Assembly: GCF_019352895.1 (NCBI RefSeq)
Contig: NZ_JAAAFX010000007.1
Span: 477,132-541,131 of the forward strand
Length of the DNA stretch: 64,000 nt
Direction of reading: 5' to 3'
From: Variovorax boronicumulans
GTDB taxonomy: Bacteria; Pseudomonadota; Gammaproteobacteria; Burkholderiales; Burkholderiaceae_C
A program made the translations under genes and the position numbers. Every line of letters begins with the position of its first letter. Within the stretch, counting starts at the first letter, position 1. The notes under the pieces were generated by a model. It had not been told where the DNA came from and did no database searches. It worked only from the letters and a program-made list of their open reading frames with translations. Shown in pieces: positions 45,245 to 54,319 of this stretch.

Positions 45245-48200
45245 TCAGCGCAGCCTGATCCACGTCAGTCGTCCACCTTTACCATTCGCCCCAGGATTGA
45301 CCTGCGTGACCGACCCCACACCGCTCACGGTCTGAGTCGCCAGATACTTCTTGGTGTCTGTGCTGACGATGGAAGGCGAGCCTACACCGCTCAGCCCGAT
45401 GCCTGCCACCACCAGACCGTTGGTGGTGATGACATTGTTGGTGGCGTCTCCGAAGTAGGACGAGCGTGGCGCACCGCCGGTTTCGGGTGCGATGGCCATG
45501 GTGAAACCCGAGGCAGGTTGCGCATCGCAGGTCAGCGTCTGCGTGACGGCCGGAAGCGTCGTATTGACCAGGAACAGGCCGTCCGAAATCACGGGGTTGT
45601 AGACGATCTGTTCGTTCGTGCCGGGCAGCACAAGCCGCCAGCCATAGTGCGGATTGTTCGTTGCGCCGCCACTGCAGGTGGTCGAGCCTTTCCAGCACAC
45701 GGCATTCTGGGTCACGGTTCGTACGTCCGAGATGTTTCCGTTGTTGTAGGTCAGAGTGGTCGCCGTCTGCGTCTGAAGTGCTGCGGTATTGACCGTCTGA
45801 GCGCCGGTCAGGCTGGTGTATTGGCTGGTGCTCTTGGCATTCCAGGCCGCCATATCCCAATCCCAGATGCCGTAGATCGCCTGTGAGCCCGTCGCTGGTG
45901 TCGCGGACGAGGTCAGCGTCTGCGGCATGATCTGGCCTGTCCCGAAGCTAACCAGTACCCGCGGCGCGATGGATGCGGCAATGGAAGACGTCACAGTGAC
46001 GCGCGTCGTGATCGGCTGCGAACCGGTCGCGAAGACCGGTGCGGCGCGAACGGCCCAGTTCGCAGGCGAGCTGCTCGTGAGGTCGAAGCGCCAGACGTTC
46101 CCGAACACATCGCCGGCATAGACGTAGTCCGTCACGTGATCGTCGTCGAGATCCGCCGAGGTGACATAGGCGATGCCGTTGCGCGCGGTGATGGTGCCGT
46201 TGGTGGCGGTCTTCGGGCCGGAGCCGGTGCCGGCCTCGAGGAAGCGGAAGCTCTTGACGCCGGTTGCCTGATTCACCGTCATGATGAACAGGCCGGCTTT
46301 GCCCGAGTTGCTGTTCAAGCCGTTGCCGAAGAGCACCGCCCAATTGCCGTCATGGAGGCGGCGAATGATCGGCGTGCCATAGACGCTGCCCAGGCTGTCC
46401 TTGCAAAGCGACCCTGTCGTGTCTCCGGTGCAGGCCAGCGTGTTGGAGTTCCATTCGCCCAGGACCAGGCTGCTGGCATTCGTCTCGCTGAAGTTGCCGG
46501 GGTTGGTGACGTCCAGTGCGTAGAGCGTGCCCGTGGCGATCGAGGTGGCATCCCCGACCACGCCGGTGGCATTGCCGCCCGCGCCCAGGCCGCCGACGAT
46601 CCATGTGTGCCAAGCCCCGCCGTAATAGAGGTCCCCGGTACCGGGCGTGGCATCGACGAAGGCGTTGTGGCTGTACTGTGGCGATGAGTAGTCGAGCGCC
46701 GGCGTCGTCGATCGGATGGTGGTCAGCGCCGCATTCGGCATGTAGGCCAGCAGTTCGCGCCCGTCGTTTGCGGCTGTCGTGTCGAAGGCGCCGCCCGCGG
46801 TGTATGCCCCCGCGCGAAAGCCATGGAGTAGGCCGTCGTTTGCGCCCACGTAAACCACATTGGTTCGCGTGGCATTGGCGCTTGCAAAGGCCGCATAACT
46901 CGTACCGCCTTCGGGCATGGTCGTGGTCGGGAACAACGCGTCAGTCCACAGGCCCTTGTACGGCAGTGTGGGTGCGCCAACCCAAGTGGGACTGGAGTTG
47001 ACGATGTCTCCCAACACGCTGTTGCGGGCCCTGAACGTGCCCGTTCCCGAGGTGGTCACTTCGTTGCTGCGGTCTCCCCGCAGATACGACAGTCGGGAAG
47101 AGGAATCCAGTGTGGTCTTCTGTGGGGCCGTGAGCGAGTCCCAGGTGAGCGGCGTCCCGGCGCTGCCGCTCCAGGTCAGGATGTTTCGCTGCTCCGAAGC
47201 CTGCACGGTGTTGGACGAGCCCGTTGCGGTGCAAGTCCCTCCGGTCAGGACGCAACTGGCATCCCAGTTCGCCACAGGGTTGATCGACACGGTCTTGGTC
47301 GTCGCGTCCTCGACCAGGTTCTGCGCTGTCATCTGGCCCCACCAGTTTGTGGGATGGTAGTAGGCCAGGTAGAGCTGCGTGCCGACCTGCACCTTGGCCG
47401 ATTGCTGGATGTTGATACCGGCGGAACTTGCCGACGCGTTGATCTGTGCCGCCTTAAAGCACATGATCTCGTGCACGTTGCTGCCGCCGCCAGTGCCGGA
47501 GCTGAATCCGAAGCGGAACTTGGATGGCAGTGGACCATTGGAGGTTGTGATCGCCTGGTTGGTAATCACCGGTGTCGTCGTGCCGCCATTGATACTGTAG
47601 GAGAGGCTGAGCAGGCCATCCTGCGTGATCTTGAGGCCGTAGGTGATGGGCGTCGCTGCGGTGCGTGTCGGCTTCGCTACGGCCTCTTGGCTGTAGATGG
47701 TCGAGCCGGACGGCAGGTCGCTGTGTGCAATATAGGGATAGGTGCGGAGGGTGTAGTCGGTGGAGCCCTTATGTGAAATCTTGGTCTTTCCGTCGCTGTT
47801 CAACTGGTCCTTGCCACTCCAGTTCTGCACAGTGCCGGCTTTACAGGTGTTGCCGACAGCGGTCTGCTGGTCGCCGCCGCTCAGGTTATTCGGGTAGTAG
47901 GTCCCATAGTTGGCATTCAGCCAGGCCCATGTGATATTGCCGGCGCCCCGTAGCGTCACGCGTCCAGCGCCCGCACCCGGGCCGCTTGCCGTGTTGTCTC
48001 CAGGGTTCGAGAAGTTACCGAATTCATCGATGCCCAGACCGATATAGGCGCCCAGCAATCCGTCGTTGGTGGGTTTGCTGTTCGCGCAGCTGTAGCCGAG
48101 ACTGCCCCCGAACGCACCGGTAGTGGTCTGCGCATTGACTTGGGTCACCTGATCGGCATTCACCAGAAAGAAGGCAATGCCGTCGGCACCAGACTTTTGG

Positions 48201-48652
48201 CCGCGATGGTTTGAGTATGCATTCCCGCCATAGGTCGCTGTCTGGAACGTGACTTCGAGGCCTTGGTTCGACGGGAAATCGAACTTCGAGTACACCGCCC
48301 CTGTTTGATCGTTGCCGTTGGCACCTCCGGCGGGGACTGCATTTTTCACCGGGTTGCCGTCTACGTTCGCTCCGTTGGTGAGGCGCAGTGCTCCGGAGCC
48401 GACAGCATCGGGCATCGTTCCATTTGCACCGCCGACGAGCTTTCGCTTGCTGTCGCTGTAGTACCTCAGCCCAGAGCAGCTAGGGATGGACCCAGTGTCG
48501 TTGCCAGCGGTCAGACAAGCGCCTGCGAGGCTTTGCCACTCATATGATGAGGACACGCCTGTCAATGTGTCACTGATGACCAGTTGGGCGTGTGCGCTGC
48601 TCGTAAACAAGCTCAGGGCAGTCAGGGCGTAGATCAAACGAAGGTGCTTCAT
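45245..48652 (-). CDS. pilY1: Type IV pilus tip protein PilY1
   Basis: 1135 aa. Signal peptide cut after SAHA (residue 22). The N-terminal half is a variable, Gly/Thr/Ser-rich adhesin-like region with lectin-like appearance; the C-terminal half is the conserved PilY1 beta-propeller. A calcium site DLDDDHVTDYVYAGD sits near residues 830-845. PilY1 promotes pilus extension and adhesion, and is thought to cap the pilus with the minor pilins. GC is somewhat lower in the N-terminal half than in the flanks. Confidence 0.93.
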   Translation of the reverse strand: MKHLRLIYALTALSLFTSSAHAQLVISDTLTGVSSSYEWQSLAGACLTAGNDTGSIPSCSGLRYYSDSKRKLVGGANGTMPDAVGSGALRLTNGANVDGNPVKNAVPAGGANGNDQTGAVYSKFDFPSNQGLEVTFQTATYGGNAYSNHRGQKSGADGIAFFLVNADQVTQVNAQTTTGAFGGSLGYSCANSKPTNDGLLGAYIGLGIDEFGNFSNPGDNTASGPGAGAGRVTLRGAGNITWAWLNANYGTYYPNNLSGGDQQTAVGNTCKAGTVQNWSGKDQLNSDGKTKISHKGSTDYTLRTYPYIAHSDLPSGSTIYSQEAVAKPTRTAATPITYGLKITQDGLLSLSYSINGGTTTPVITNQAITTSNGPLPSKFRFGFSSGTGGGSNVHEIMCFKAAQINASASSAGINIQQSAKVQVGTQLYLAYYHPTNWWGQMTAQNLVEDATTKTVSINPVANWDASCVLTGGTCTATGSSNTVQASEQRNILTWSGSAGTPLTWDSLTAPQKTTLDSSSRLSYLRGDRSNEVTTSGTGTFRARNSVLGDIVNSSPTWVGAPTLPYKGLWTDALFPTTTMPEGGTSYAAFASANATRTNVVYVGANDGLLHGFRAGAYTAGGAFDTTAANDGRELLAYMPNAALTTIRSTTPALDYSSPQYSHNAFVDATPGTGDLYYGGAWHTWIVGGLGAGGNATGVVGDATSIATGTLYALDVTNPGNFSETNASSLVLGEWNSNTLACTGDTTGSLCKDSLGSVYGTPIIRRLHDGNWAVLFGNGLNSNSGKAGLFIMTVNQATGVKSFRFLEAGTGSGPKTATNGTITARNGIAYVTSADLDDDHVTDYVYAGDVFGNVWRFDLTSSSPANWAVRAAPVFATGSQPITTRVTVTSSIAASIAPRVLVSFGTGQIMPQTLTSSATPATGSQAIYGIWDWDMAAWNAKSTSQYTSLTGAQTVNTAALQTQTATTLTYNNGNISDVRTVTQNAVCWKGSTTCSGGATNNPHYGWRLVLPGTNEQIVYNPVISDGLFLVNTTLPAVTQTLTCDAQPASGFTMAIAPETGGAPRSSYFGDATNNVITTNGLVVAGIGLSGVGSPSIVSTDTKKYLATQTVSGVGSVTQVNPGANGKGGRLTWIRLR

Positions 48653-48661
48653 GTCTACCTT

Positions 48662-49249
48662 TCAAGGTCCGCTCAGGTCTTTGGTTGCATAGGTCATCGC
48701 ATAGGTGCTCTGAAGAACGCTCGCGCTGGTGGTGCTGCCGCCGTATCCCACGCCCGTGACCTGGTAGAGCATCGACTTGCCGTCGGGGCCGATGCCGAGG
48801 TAAGAGATGTACAGGCTGGGGACGGTGGCGTAGTTGACGTCACCGACCACGCCGGACGTGGCCGTATTGAGGCCGCCGCCGCCCAGGACGGTCATGGTGG
48901 GTGGCTTGTATTCGAACCGGTTGGTCCAGGGCAGCACCGCGGGCGTGCCGAGGGCGTTCGAACAGATCTTCATGTTCGCTTGGGTGTTGGCGTTCACGAC
49001 ACCGGTGCAGGCCGAGCCGGTGCCGGTGTTGCCCTGGTTGATCCACCACTCCGCGTAGCGCAGCGCGCTGTCGGCGGCAAGCAGCGAGCGCTGTTTCTCG
49101 AGGGTGTTGCCGGTGATCTTTTCCTGAAGCCCGAAGCTTCTGTACATGCTGACGGAGACGAGGGTGACGATGACCAGGATCAGCAGGCTGGTGATCAGGG
49201 CAATGCCCTGCTGCGCTGTTCGGCCTTTCGAATGCGAACGGGGGAGCAT
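48662..49249 (-). CDS. pilX: Type IV pilus minor pilin PilX
   Basis: 195 aa from ATG at 49249; a GTG at 49261 that overlaps the pilW stop as GTGA is an alternative and would couple translation. The leader ends QQG, followed by IALITSLLILVIVTLVSVSMYRS. Position +5 is Thr instead of Glu, as expected for PilX/GspK-like tip pilins. RSLLAADSALRYAEWW is the conserved helix after the membrane part. Operon position agrees. Confidence 0.88.
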   Translation of the reverse strand: MLPRSHSKGRTAQQGIALITSLLILVIVTLVSVSMYRSFGLQEKITGNTLEKQRSLLAADSALRYAEWWINQGNTGTGSACTGVVNANTQANMKICSNALGTPAVLPWTNRFEYKPPTMTVLGGGGLNTATSGVVGDVNYATVPSLYISYLGIGPDGKSMLYQVTGVGYGGSTTSASVLQSTYAMTYATKDLSGP

Positions 49250-49257
49250 GAGTGAGT

Positions 49258-50034
49258 TCACCGGCGGTTCATCAGGTTGATGGTCTGGACGAGGGGCTGG
49301 GGCATGGTCACAGGTGCGCCGGGCTTGGAGGCCGTCGTGTCCAGGAAGACGAGCTTGACCTGGGCCGTGTACACGTTGGCCCACAGGCCGGCATCGGTGA
49401 TCGCCGATGCGGGCAGGTAGGTGTCGATGGCGTTGTTGACATCGCCATCGGTGTCGACGCCGTACAGGATGCTCATCTTGTCGACATTGCCCGCCAGCGT
49501 CACCGGGCTGCCGGTGCCGACCGTGCAGGTGAGCTCGTTGCTGGCATTGACGGCGAATCGGTTCGAGTAGATGGTCGTCGCGCCGGACGTGTTGGTGGCG
49601 CCCTGGCAGTTCATCAGACCGTCGTTGTTGGCGGTCTGATAGCGGACAGTGACGGCGTCGCTGGCGGCGGCCCTGCCGCTGCCGTTGCCGCTGCCGACGA
49701 TGACCTGTCCGGCGGCAAAGACTGAGGTGCTGCCGTCGGCGCCGGTCACGGTCGCCGCCGGGAGCGCGGCGCTTTGCGTGTCCGTGCGCGGGTTCACGAA
49801 GTAGCCGGCGGACTGGATGGTCGTGGTCATCATAGTCAGCACCAGACGCTGACTGTCCTGCAGATCGGTGAGCTGGCCCTGTGTGTTGAAGGTGTTCTTC
49901 ATGTTGAGGTAGATGCTCAGCACCGCTCCCAGCACGAAAAGCGAAATCGCCAGCGCCACCATGAGTTCGATCAAGCCGAACCCGGCCTGCCGCATGCGCC
50001 GAAGAGGCTGCCGCGTTCTGATGAAGGTGGTCAT
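49258..50034 (-). CDS. pilW: Type IV pilus minor pilin PilW
   Basis: 258 aa. Leader ends RQAG, then FGLIELMVALAISLFVLGAVLSIYL with Glu5 present. The downstream part has the PilW pattern LTDLQDSQRLVLTMMTTTIQSAGYFVNP. The ATG at 50034 overlaps the pilV stop by four bases (ATGA). A longer reading frame upstream is inside pilV and is rejected. Confidence 0.9.
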   Translation of the reverse strand: MTTFIRTRQPLRRMRQAGFGLIELMVALAISLFVLGAVLSIYLNMKNTFNTQGQLTDLQDSQRLVLTMMTTTIQSAGYFVNPRTDTQSAALPAATVTGADGSTSVFAAGQVIVGSGNGSGRAAASDAVTVRYQTANNDGLMNCQGATNTSGATTIYSNRFAVNASNELTCTVGTGSPVTLAGNVDKMSILYGVDTDGDVNNAIDTYLPASAITDAGLWANVYTAQVKLVFLDTTASKPGAPVTMPQPLVQTINLMNRR

Positions 50035-50594
50035 GGTTCGATGTACAGGGTGAACGAGCGCGAACCGCCGGTGGCGGCGCTGTCCGATGCGGTGGCCCGG
50101 GTGGAGGCGACGTAGCGCTCCTTCCAGCTGATCGTCAGCACGCAACTGACCGGGACGCTGGTCGATGTGCTGCAACTGACGGTGGAGCTCGAGGTCGGCA
50201 AGAGATTGGCGAGGTTGCTGGCCCATTGCTGCACGTCCCGTGCGGCCAGTTGCGCGGAAGTGCAAGCAGGGGTGGCAGGTTTCGCGGCTGCTTCACAGGA
50301 GCCCACGGTGGCCGAGAGCACGCCGGTGGCGTCGGTCACGGTGGACTGCGCCGTGCTGAAACTGGCGGGAGCCACGCCAGAAGCCCAATAGGTCCTGTTG
50401 CCTTGCATGGCTGCAGCGAGGCTGCTGGCCTGCATCGAGACGATGGAGCGTGCGCTGGAAACCTGGGTGCTCGAGAGCGCCAGTGCCTGCATCTTGGCAA
50501 AGCCGAAGATGCCGATTGCGACCAGCAGGATGGCGACAAGGACTTCGATGAGAGTGAAGCCGCGCTCGGAGGGCGGCAGGACCAGGCGCTTCAT
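50031..50594 (-). CDS. pilV: Type IV pilus minor pilin PilV
   Basis: 187 aa. MKRLVLPPSERG is the leader, cut before FTLIEVLVAILLVAIGIFGFAKMQALAL, the usual PilV pattern (IEVLVAxLLxxxGxxG). The ATG at 50594 overlaps the fimT stop as ATGA, which is why I preferred it to the TTG six bases upstream. Four Cys occur in the globular part (SCEA, ACTS, VSCST, VSCVL). Confidence 0.9.
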   Translation of the reverse strand: MKRLVLPPSERGFTLIEVLVAILLVAIGIFGFAKMQALALSSTQVSSARSIVSMQASSLAAAMQGNRTYWASGVAPASFSTAQSTVTDATGVLSATVGSCEAAAKPATPACTSAQLAARDVQQWASNLANLLPTSSSTVSCSTSTSVPVSCVLTISWKERYVASTRATASDSAATGGSRSFTLYIEP

Positions 50595-51199
50595 GTGCAA
50601 TTGCTTCCGTTCGGCGACACGACCTGCGGGCGACCGACGAGGCTCAGCGTCACGCAGCGCGTGGTCTGCGCATTCGACGGATTGGTGCGCATTGCCAGGG
50701 TGATCGTGCCCGTGAGACCCAGCGCGAAGCCGTCGCGGCTGTAGGAGATGGCGGCGATGCTGTTGCTTGCCGTGAAAGTGTCTGAGGCAGTCCAGCCTGC
50801 TTGCCTTCTCAGCACGGCTTCTGTCACCTTCGTCGTGTCGCGTGTCTTGCTGTTGTCGGGGTCGGCAAACACGATCCAGCCGGTGTTCCAGGTGGTGGTA
50901 CCCAGGCAGCTGGAGCCGTCGCTCGAAGCGCAGACCGTGACCGTCTGACCCTGCTTGATCGCTTCCGCGCGGGCAAACTGGAGGTCGCCGATGAAGGCAT
51001 TGGTCTGGGTCGCCAGCCGGTTCTTCTGGATCAGCAGCGCGAAAGAGGGCACCGCAACGGCCATCAGGATGGCCGCTATCGCCAGCACCACCATGAGTTC
51101 GAGTAGGGTAAAACCCCGCATGGCGGAGCGTGCGCGCCCGCGGAAAAACACGTTCCTATGGCCTGTTGCCATGCATGCCGAACGTGAAAATTGTTTCAT
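50591..51199 (-). CDS. fimT: Type IV pilus minor pilin FimT/GspH-like
   Basis: Mature start FTLLELMVVLAIAAILMAVAVPSF follows a leader ending SAMRG. The body has the GspH domain (FIGDLQFARAEAIKQGQTVTVCASSDG ... WIVFADPDNS). The start is unsure: ATG 51199 (202 aa) and ATG 51172 both lack a good ribosome site and give leaders of 29 or 20 residues. It is the first gene of the minor-pilin operon; I saw no clear promoter in the 180-base gap before it. Confidence 0.87.
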   Translation of the reverse strand: MKQFSRSACMATGHRNVFFRGRARSAMRGFTLLELMVVLAIAAILMAVAVPSFALLIQKNRLATQTNAFIGDLQFARAEAIKQGQTVTVCASSDGSSCLGTTTWNTGWIVFADPDNSKTRDTTKVTEAVLRRQAGWTASDTFTASNSIAAISYSRDGFALGLTGTITLAMRTNPSNAQTTRCVTLSLVGRPQVVSPNGSNCT

Positions 51200-51381
51200 G
51201 AGTGAGGGGGGGCGTGAACCTGAGTGCCAAAGGAGTAATGGCCAATAGTTTTCAAATGTAGCAATTTGTGCCAACGGCCCCGTTGTTTTGACGAGCCCTG
51301 GCGACGAACGGAACCGGGAGGCCGCCGAGTGGTGCGGTCGTCAAATCCGATCCGTGAATTTTTCACAGTCCTAGGGGATCC

Positions 51382-53055
51382 ATGCATCTCAACATCCAGG
51401 CGAGCCGTTGGCCGTCGAATGGCCTCGGATCTGCCCTCCTCCTCGCCTTCCCCTTCCTCTCCCCCCTCGTCGCCGGCCCCTCCGCCAACGTCTGGCAGTT
51501 GCTGGTCAGCTGGCTGTGCGCGGCGTTGCTTTGGTGGCTGGGCCCGCGGGCGATGCCGGCGCGTGGGGTGCTGCTGTGGCTGGGCGCGCTGGCCCTGGCG
51601 ATCGTGCTGGGCCGGGGGCCTGACACGGGGCAGTTCCTCGGGGCGTGCGCCGCGATCGCGGTCGGTGCGATGGCGGCCTGCGTGGGGGCGGGCATCGCAC
51701 GCGCGCCCGGTTCCATGGGCACGCGCGCCGTCGCGCTCGGCCTGCTGGCCGCGGGCCTGGTCAGCGCGGTGCTCGGCCTGTTCCAGTACTACGGCGCGGC
51801 CGCCCCGCTGGCGCCTTTCACCACCGCGCCCGAGATCGGCCAGGCCTACGGCAACCTGCGCCAGCGCAACCAGTTCGCCACGCTGATCAGCATGGCGCTG
51901 GTGGCGGCGCTCTGGCTGTACGCCGGGCTGGGCGGGCGCGCCCGATGGGGCTGGCTGGCGGGGCTGGGGCTGCTGACCCTGGCCGCCGCCGCGTCCACGT
52001 CGCGCACCGGGCTGCTGCAATGGGCGGCGATCAGTGGCCTGGCGGCGGCGCTGGCCTGGGGCGAACGGCGCGGCGCACCGGTCACACCGCGGCGCCTGCC
52101 GCACCCCCTGCTGCTGCTGGCGCTGATCCCCGCGTACTTCATCGCCGCCTGGGCCTTGCCGATGCTCGCCGGGTCGGACGTCGAAGGCATGCTGCAGCGC
52201 CTGCGCGACGGTGCGCCCGAAGGCAACGCCCGGCTGCTGCTGTGGCGCAACGTGATCGAGCTGATCGCCGAGCACCCCTGGCGCGGCTGGGGGTGGGGCC
52301 AGCTGAGCTACGCGCACTTCAGCCACCTGTACGCCGGGCCGCGCTTCATCGAGATCCTGGACAACGCCCACAACCTGCCGCTGCACTTGGCGGTGGAGTT
52401 GGGCATACCGGCGGCCTTCGTGATCTGCGCGGGTTTTGCCGCGCTGGTGCTGGCCGCCCGGCCCTGGCGCGAGCGCAACCCGCAGCGGCTGCTGGCCTGG
52501 GGCGTGCTGGGCGCGATCGTGTTGCACAGCCTGCTCGAGTACCCGCTCTGGTACGGGCCCTTCCAGCTGGTCTTCGGTCTTTGTCTGGGCCTGCTCTGGC
52601 CGGCCGCGGCCGCGACCCCAGGCACGCGCTGGTTGAACGGGCCGCGCATCGGCGGGGCGCTGGCCGTGCTGCTGATCGCGGTGGTCGGCTATGCGGGCTG
52701 GGACTACCTGCGCATCAGCCAGATCTACACGGTCCGCGCCGAGCGCCTGCCCCCCTGGCGCGACGACACCCTGGCCAGGCTGCAGGCCTCTTGGCTTTTT
52801 GCCGGCCAGGTGCGTTTTGCCGAACTGGCGCTGACGCCCGTGAGCCGGGCCAACGCGGCCGAGGTGAATGCCCTGGCGCAGCGCACGTTGCACTTCTCGC
52901 CCGAGCCGCGCGTGGTCGTCAAGCTGATCGAAAGTGCCACGCTGATCGGACGCGACGATCAGGCGCTCGCGTGGGCGGCGCGCTTCAAGATCGCCTATTC
53001 GGAGGAATATGCCCGCTGGTTGCGGGGGGAGCCGGTCGAAAAAGAGGCGGATTGA
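51382..53055 (+). CDS. PglL/Wzy-family O-oligosaccharyltransferase or O-antigen ligase
   Basis: 557 aa with about twelve membrane segments. The Wzy_C core is visible: GNLRQRNQFATLIS, STSRTGLLQW and a large loop with LWRNVIELIAEHPWRGWGWGQ. NAHNLPLHLAVELGIP is the family His motif. The C-terminal DUF (about residues 440-557) is typical of PglL-type pilin glycosylating enzymes. Its place beside the pilus genes suggests O-glycosylation of PilA, but ligase or polymerase roles in surface glycans are not excluded. Plus strand, divergent from fimT. Confidence 0.85.
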   Translation: MHLNIQASRWPSNGLGSALLLAFPFLSPLVAGPSANVWQLLVSWLCAALLWWLGPRAMPARGVLLWLGALALAIVLGRGPDTGQFLGACAAIAVGAMAACVGAGIARAPGSMGTRAVALGLLAAGLVSAVLGLFQYYGAAAPLAPFTTAPEIGQAYGNLRQRNQFATLISMALVAALWLYAGLGGRARWGWLAGLGLLTLAAAASTSRTGLLQWAAISGLAAALAWGERRGAPVTPRRLPHPLLLLALIPAYFIAAWALPMLAGSDVEGMLQRLRDGAPEGNARLLLWRNVIELIAEHPWRGWGWGQLSYAHFSHLYAGPRFIEILDNAHNLPLHLAVELGIPAAFVICAGFAALVLAARPWRERNPQRLLAWGVLGAIVLHSLLEYPLWYGPFQLVFGLCLGLLWPAAAATPGTRWLNGPRIGGALAVLLIAVVGYAGWDYLRISQIYTVRAERLPPWRDDTLARLQASWLFAGQVRFAELALTPVSRANAAEVNALAQRTLHFSPEPRVVVKLIESATLIGRDDQALAWAARFKIAYSEEYARWLRGEPVEKEAD

Positions 53056-53137
53056 GGTTGCGAAATGTCACAGCTTCGCGACAATCGAGACCTTTGTTAA
53101 AACTTTGAACTTACTTTTGTCGGTTCATGAGAGGCCC

Positions 53138-54319
53138 ATGAGAATTCTGCGCGTCATTTCCAGCATGGACCCCGTGCACGGCGGTCCCTGCCAGGGAATC
53201 CGCAACATCGTGCCGGCGTTGACCGCGCTGGGCGTGCACAACGAGGTGCTGAGCTTCGACGCGCCCGATGCGGCCTTCCTGGGCCAGGACCCTTTCGAGA
53301 TCCACGCCATCGGCCCGGCGCGCACGCCCTATGCCTACTGCCCGGCGCTGCGTCCCTGGCTGCTGAAGAACTTCGAGCGCTTCGACGTGGTGATCGCGCA
53401 CGGTCTCTGGTTGCACAACAACGCCGGCACCTGGGGCGCGCTGAAGGAATACCGCCGGCAGACCGGCAAACCCGGGCCGCGCTTCTGCGTCATGCCGCAC
53501 GGCATGCTCGACCCCTACTTCCAGCGCGCGCCGGAGCGCCGCTGGAAGGCGCTGCGCAACACCCTCGCCTGGACCCTGTTCGAGGGCGCGGCCATCCACG
53601 GCGCCGACGCGATCCTGTTCACCTGCGCGCAGGAACTGCTGCTGGCGCGCGAGCCCTTCTCGCCCTACCACCCGAAGCGCGAGCTGGACGTGGGCTACGG
53701 CATCCAGGCGCCCCCGCCGCGCCACGACGGCATGGCGGCTGCCTTTGCGGCCCGCTGCCCGGCGCTCGGGGGCAAGCCCTACCTGCTGTTCCTGAGCCGC
53801 GTGCACGAGAAGAAGGGCACCGACCTGCTGCTGCGCGCCTACCTGGCGCTGCGGCGCGAAGGCGCCGACCTGCCAGCGCTGGTCATCGCCGGCCCGGGCC
53901 TGGACAGCGAGCACGGGCGCGCCCTGCAGGCGATGGCCGCGGGCCAGCCCGACGTGCATTTCCCCGGCATGCTGCGCGGCGACGAGAAATGGGGCGCGCT
54001 CTACGGCTGCGACGCCTTCGTGCTGCCCAGCCATCAGGAGAACTTCGGCATCTCCGTGGTCGAGGCCATGGCTTGCGGCCGGCCGGTGCTGATCAGCCAC
54101 CAGGTCAACATCTGGCGCGAGTGCGAGGCGGGCGGCCTGGTCGAGGACGACGACGAAGCCGGCGTGCTGCGCCTGCTCACGCGCTGGCGCGCGCTGTCGC
54201 CCACCGAGCGCGCGGCGCGCGGTGCCGCGGCCCATGCGGTCTACCGTGACAACTTCGAGGCCGACGAAGCGGCCCGGCGCCTGCTCGCGGCGTTGAAGAC
54301 GATGCAGGCCGAAGCATGA
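53138..54319 (+). CDS. Glycosyltransferase, GT4 family
   Basis: 393 aa GT-B enzyme. The acceptor domain opens MRILRVISSMDPVHGGPCQGI; the donor domain contains LFLSRVHEKKGTDLLLRAY and the nucleotide-sugar motif HQENFGISVVEAMACGRPVL (EX7E). ATG at 53138. A second GT4 gene follows with a 4-base overlap. The product sugar linkage cannot be read; the location suggests synthesis of a glycan for the ligase next door. Confidence 0.88.
   Translation: MRILRVISSMDPVHGGPCQGIRNIVPALTALGVHNEVLSFDAPDAAFLGQDPFEIHAIGPARTPYAYCPALRPWLLKNFERFDVVIAHGLWLHNNAGTWGALKEYRRQTGKPGPRFCVMPHGMLDPYFQRAPERRWKALRNTLAWTLFEGAAIHGADAILFTCAQELLLAREPFSPYHPKRELDVGYGIQAPPPRHDGMAAAFAARCPALGGKPYLLFLSRVHEKKGTDLLLRAYLALRREGADLPALVIAGPGLDSEHGRALQAMAAGQPDVHFPGMLRGDEKWGALYGCDAFVLPSHQENFGISVVEAMACGRPVLISHQVNIWRECEAGGLVEDDDEAGVLRLLTRWRALSPTERAARGAAAHAVYRDNFEADEAARRLLAALKTMQAEA

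Noticed and set aside
51240..51290. Sigma-54 promoter in front of fimT (minus strand TTGGCAC...TTGC)
   Set aside because: The GG and GC are eight rather than ten bases apart, so the -24/-12 geometry fails.
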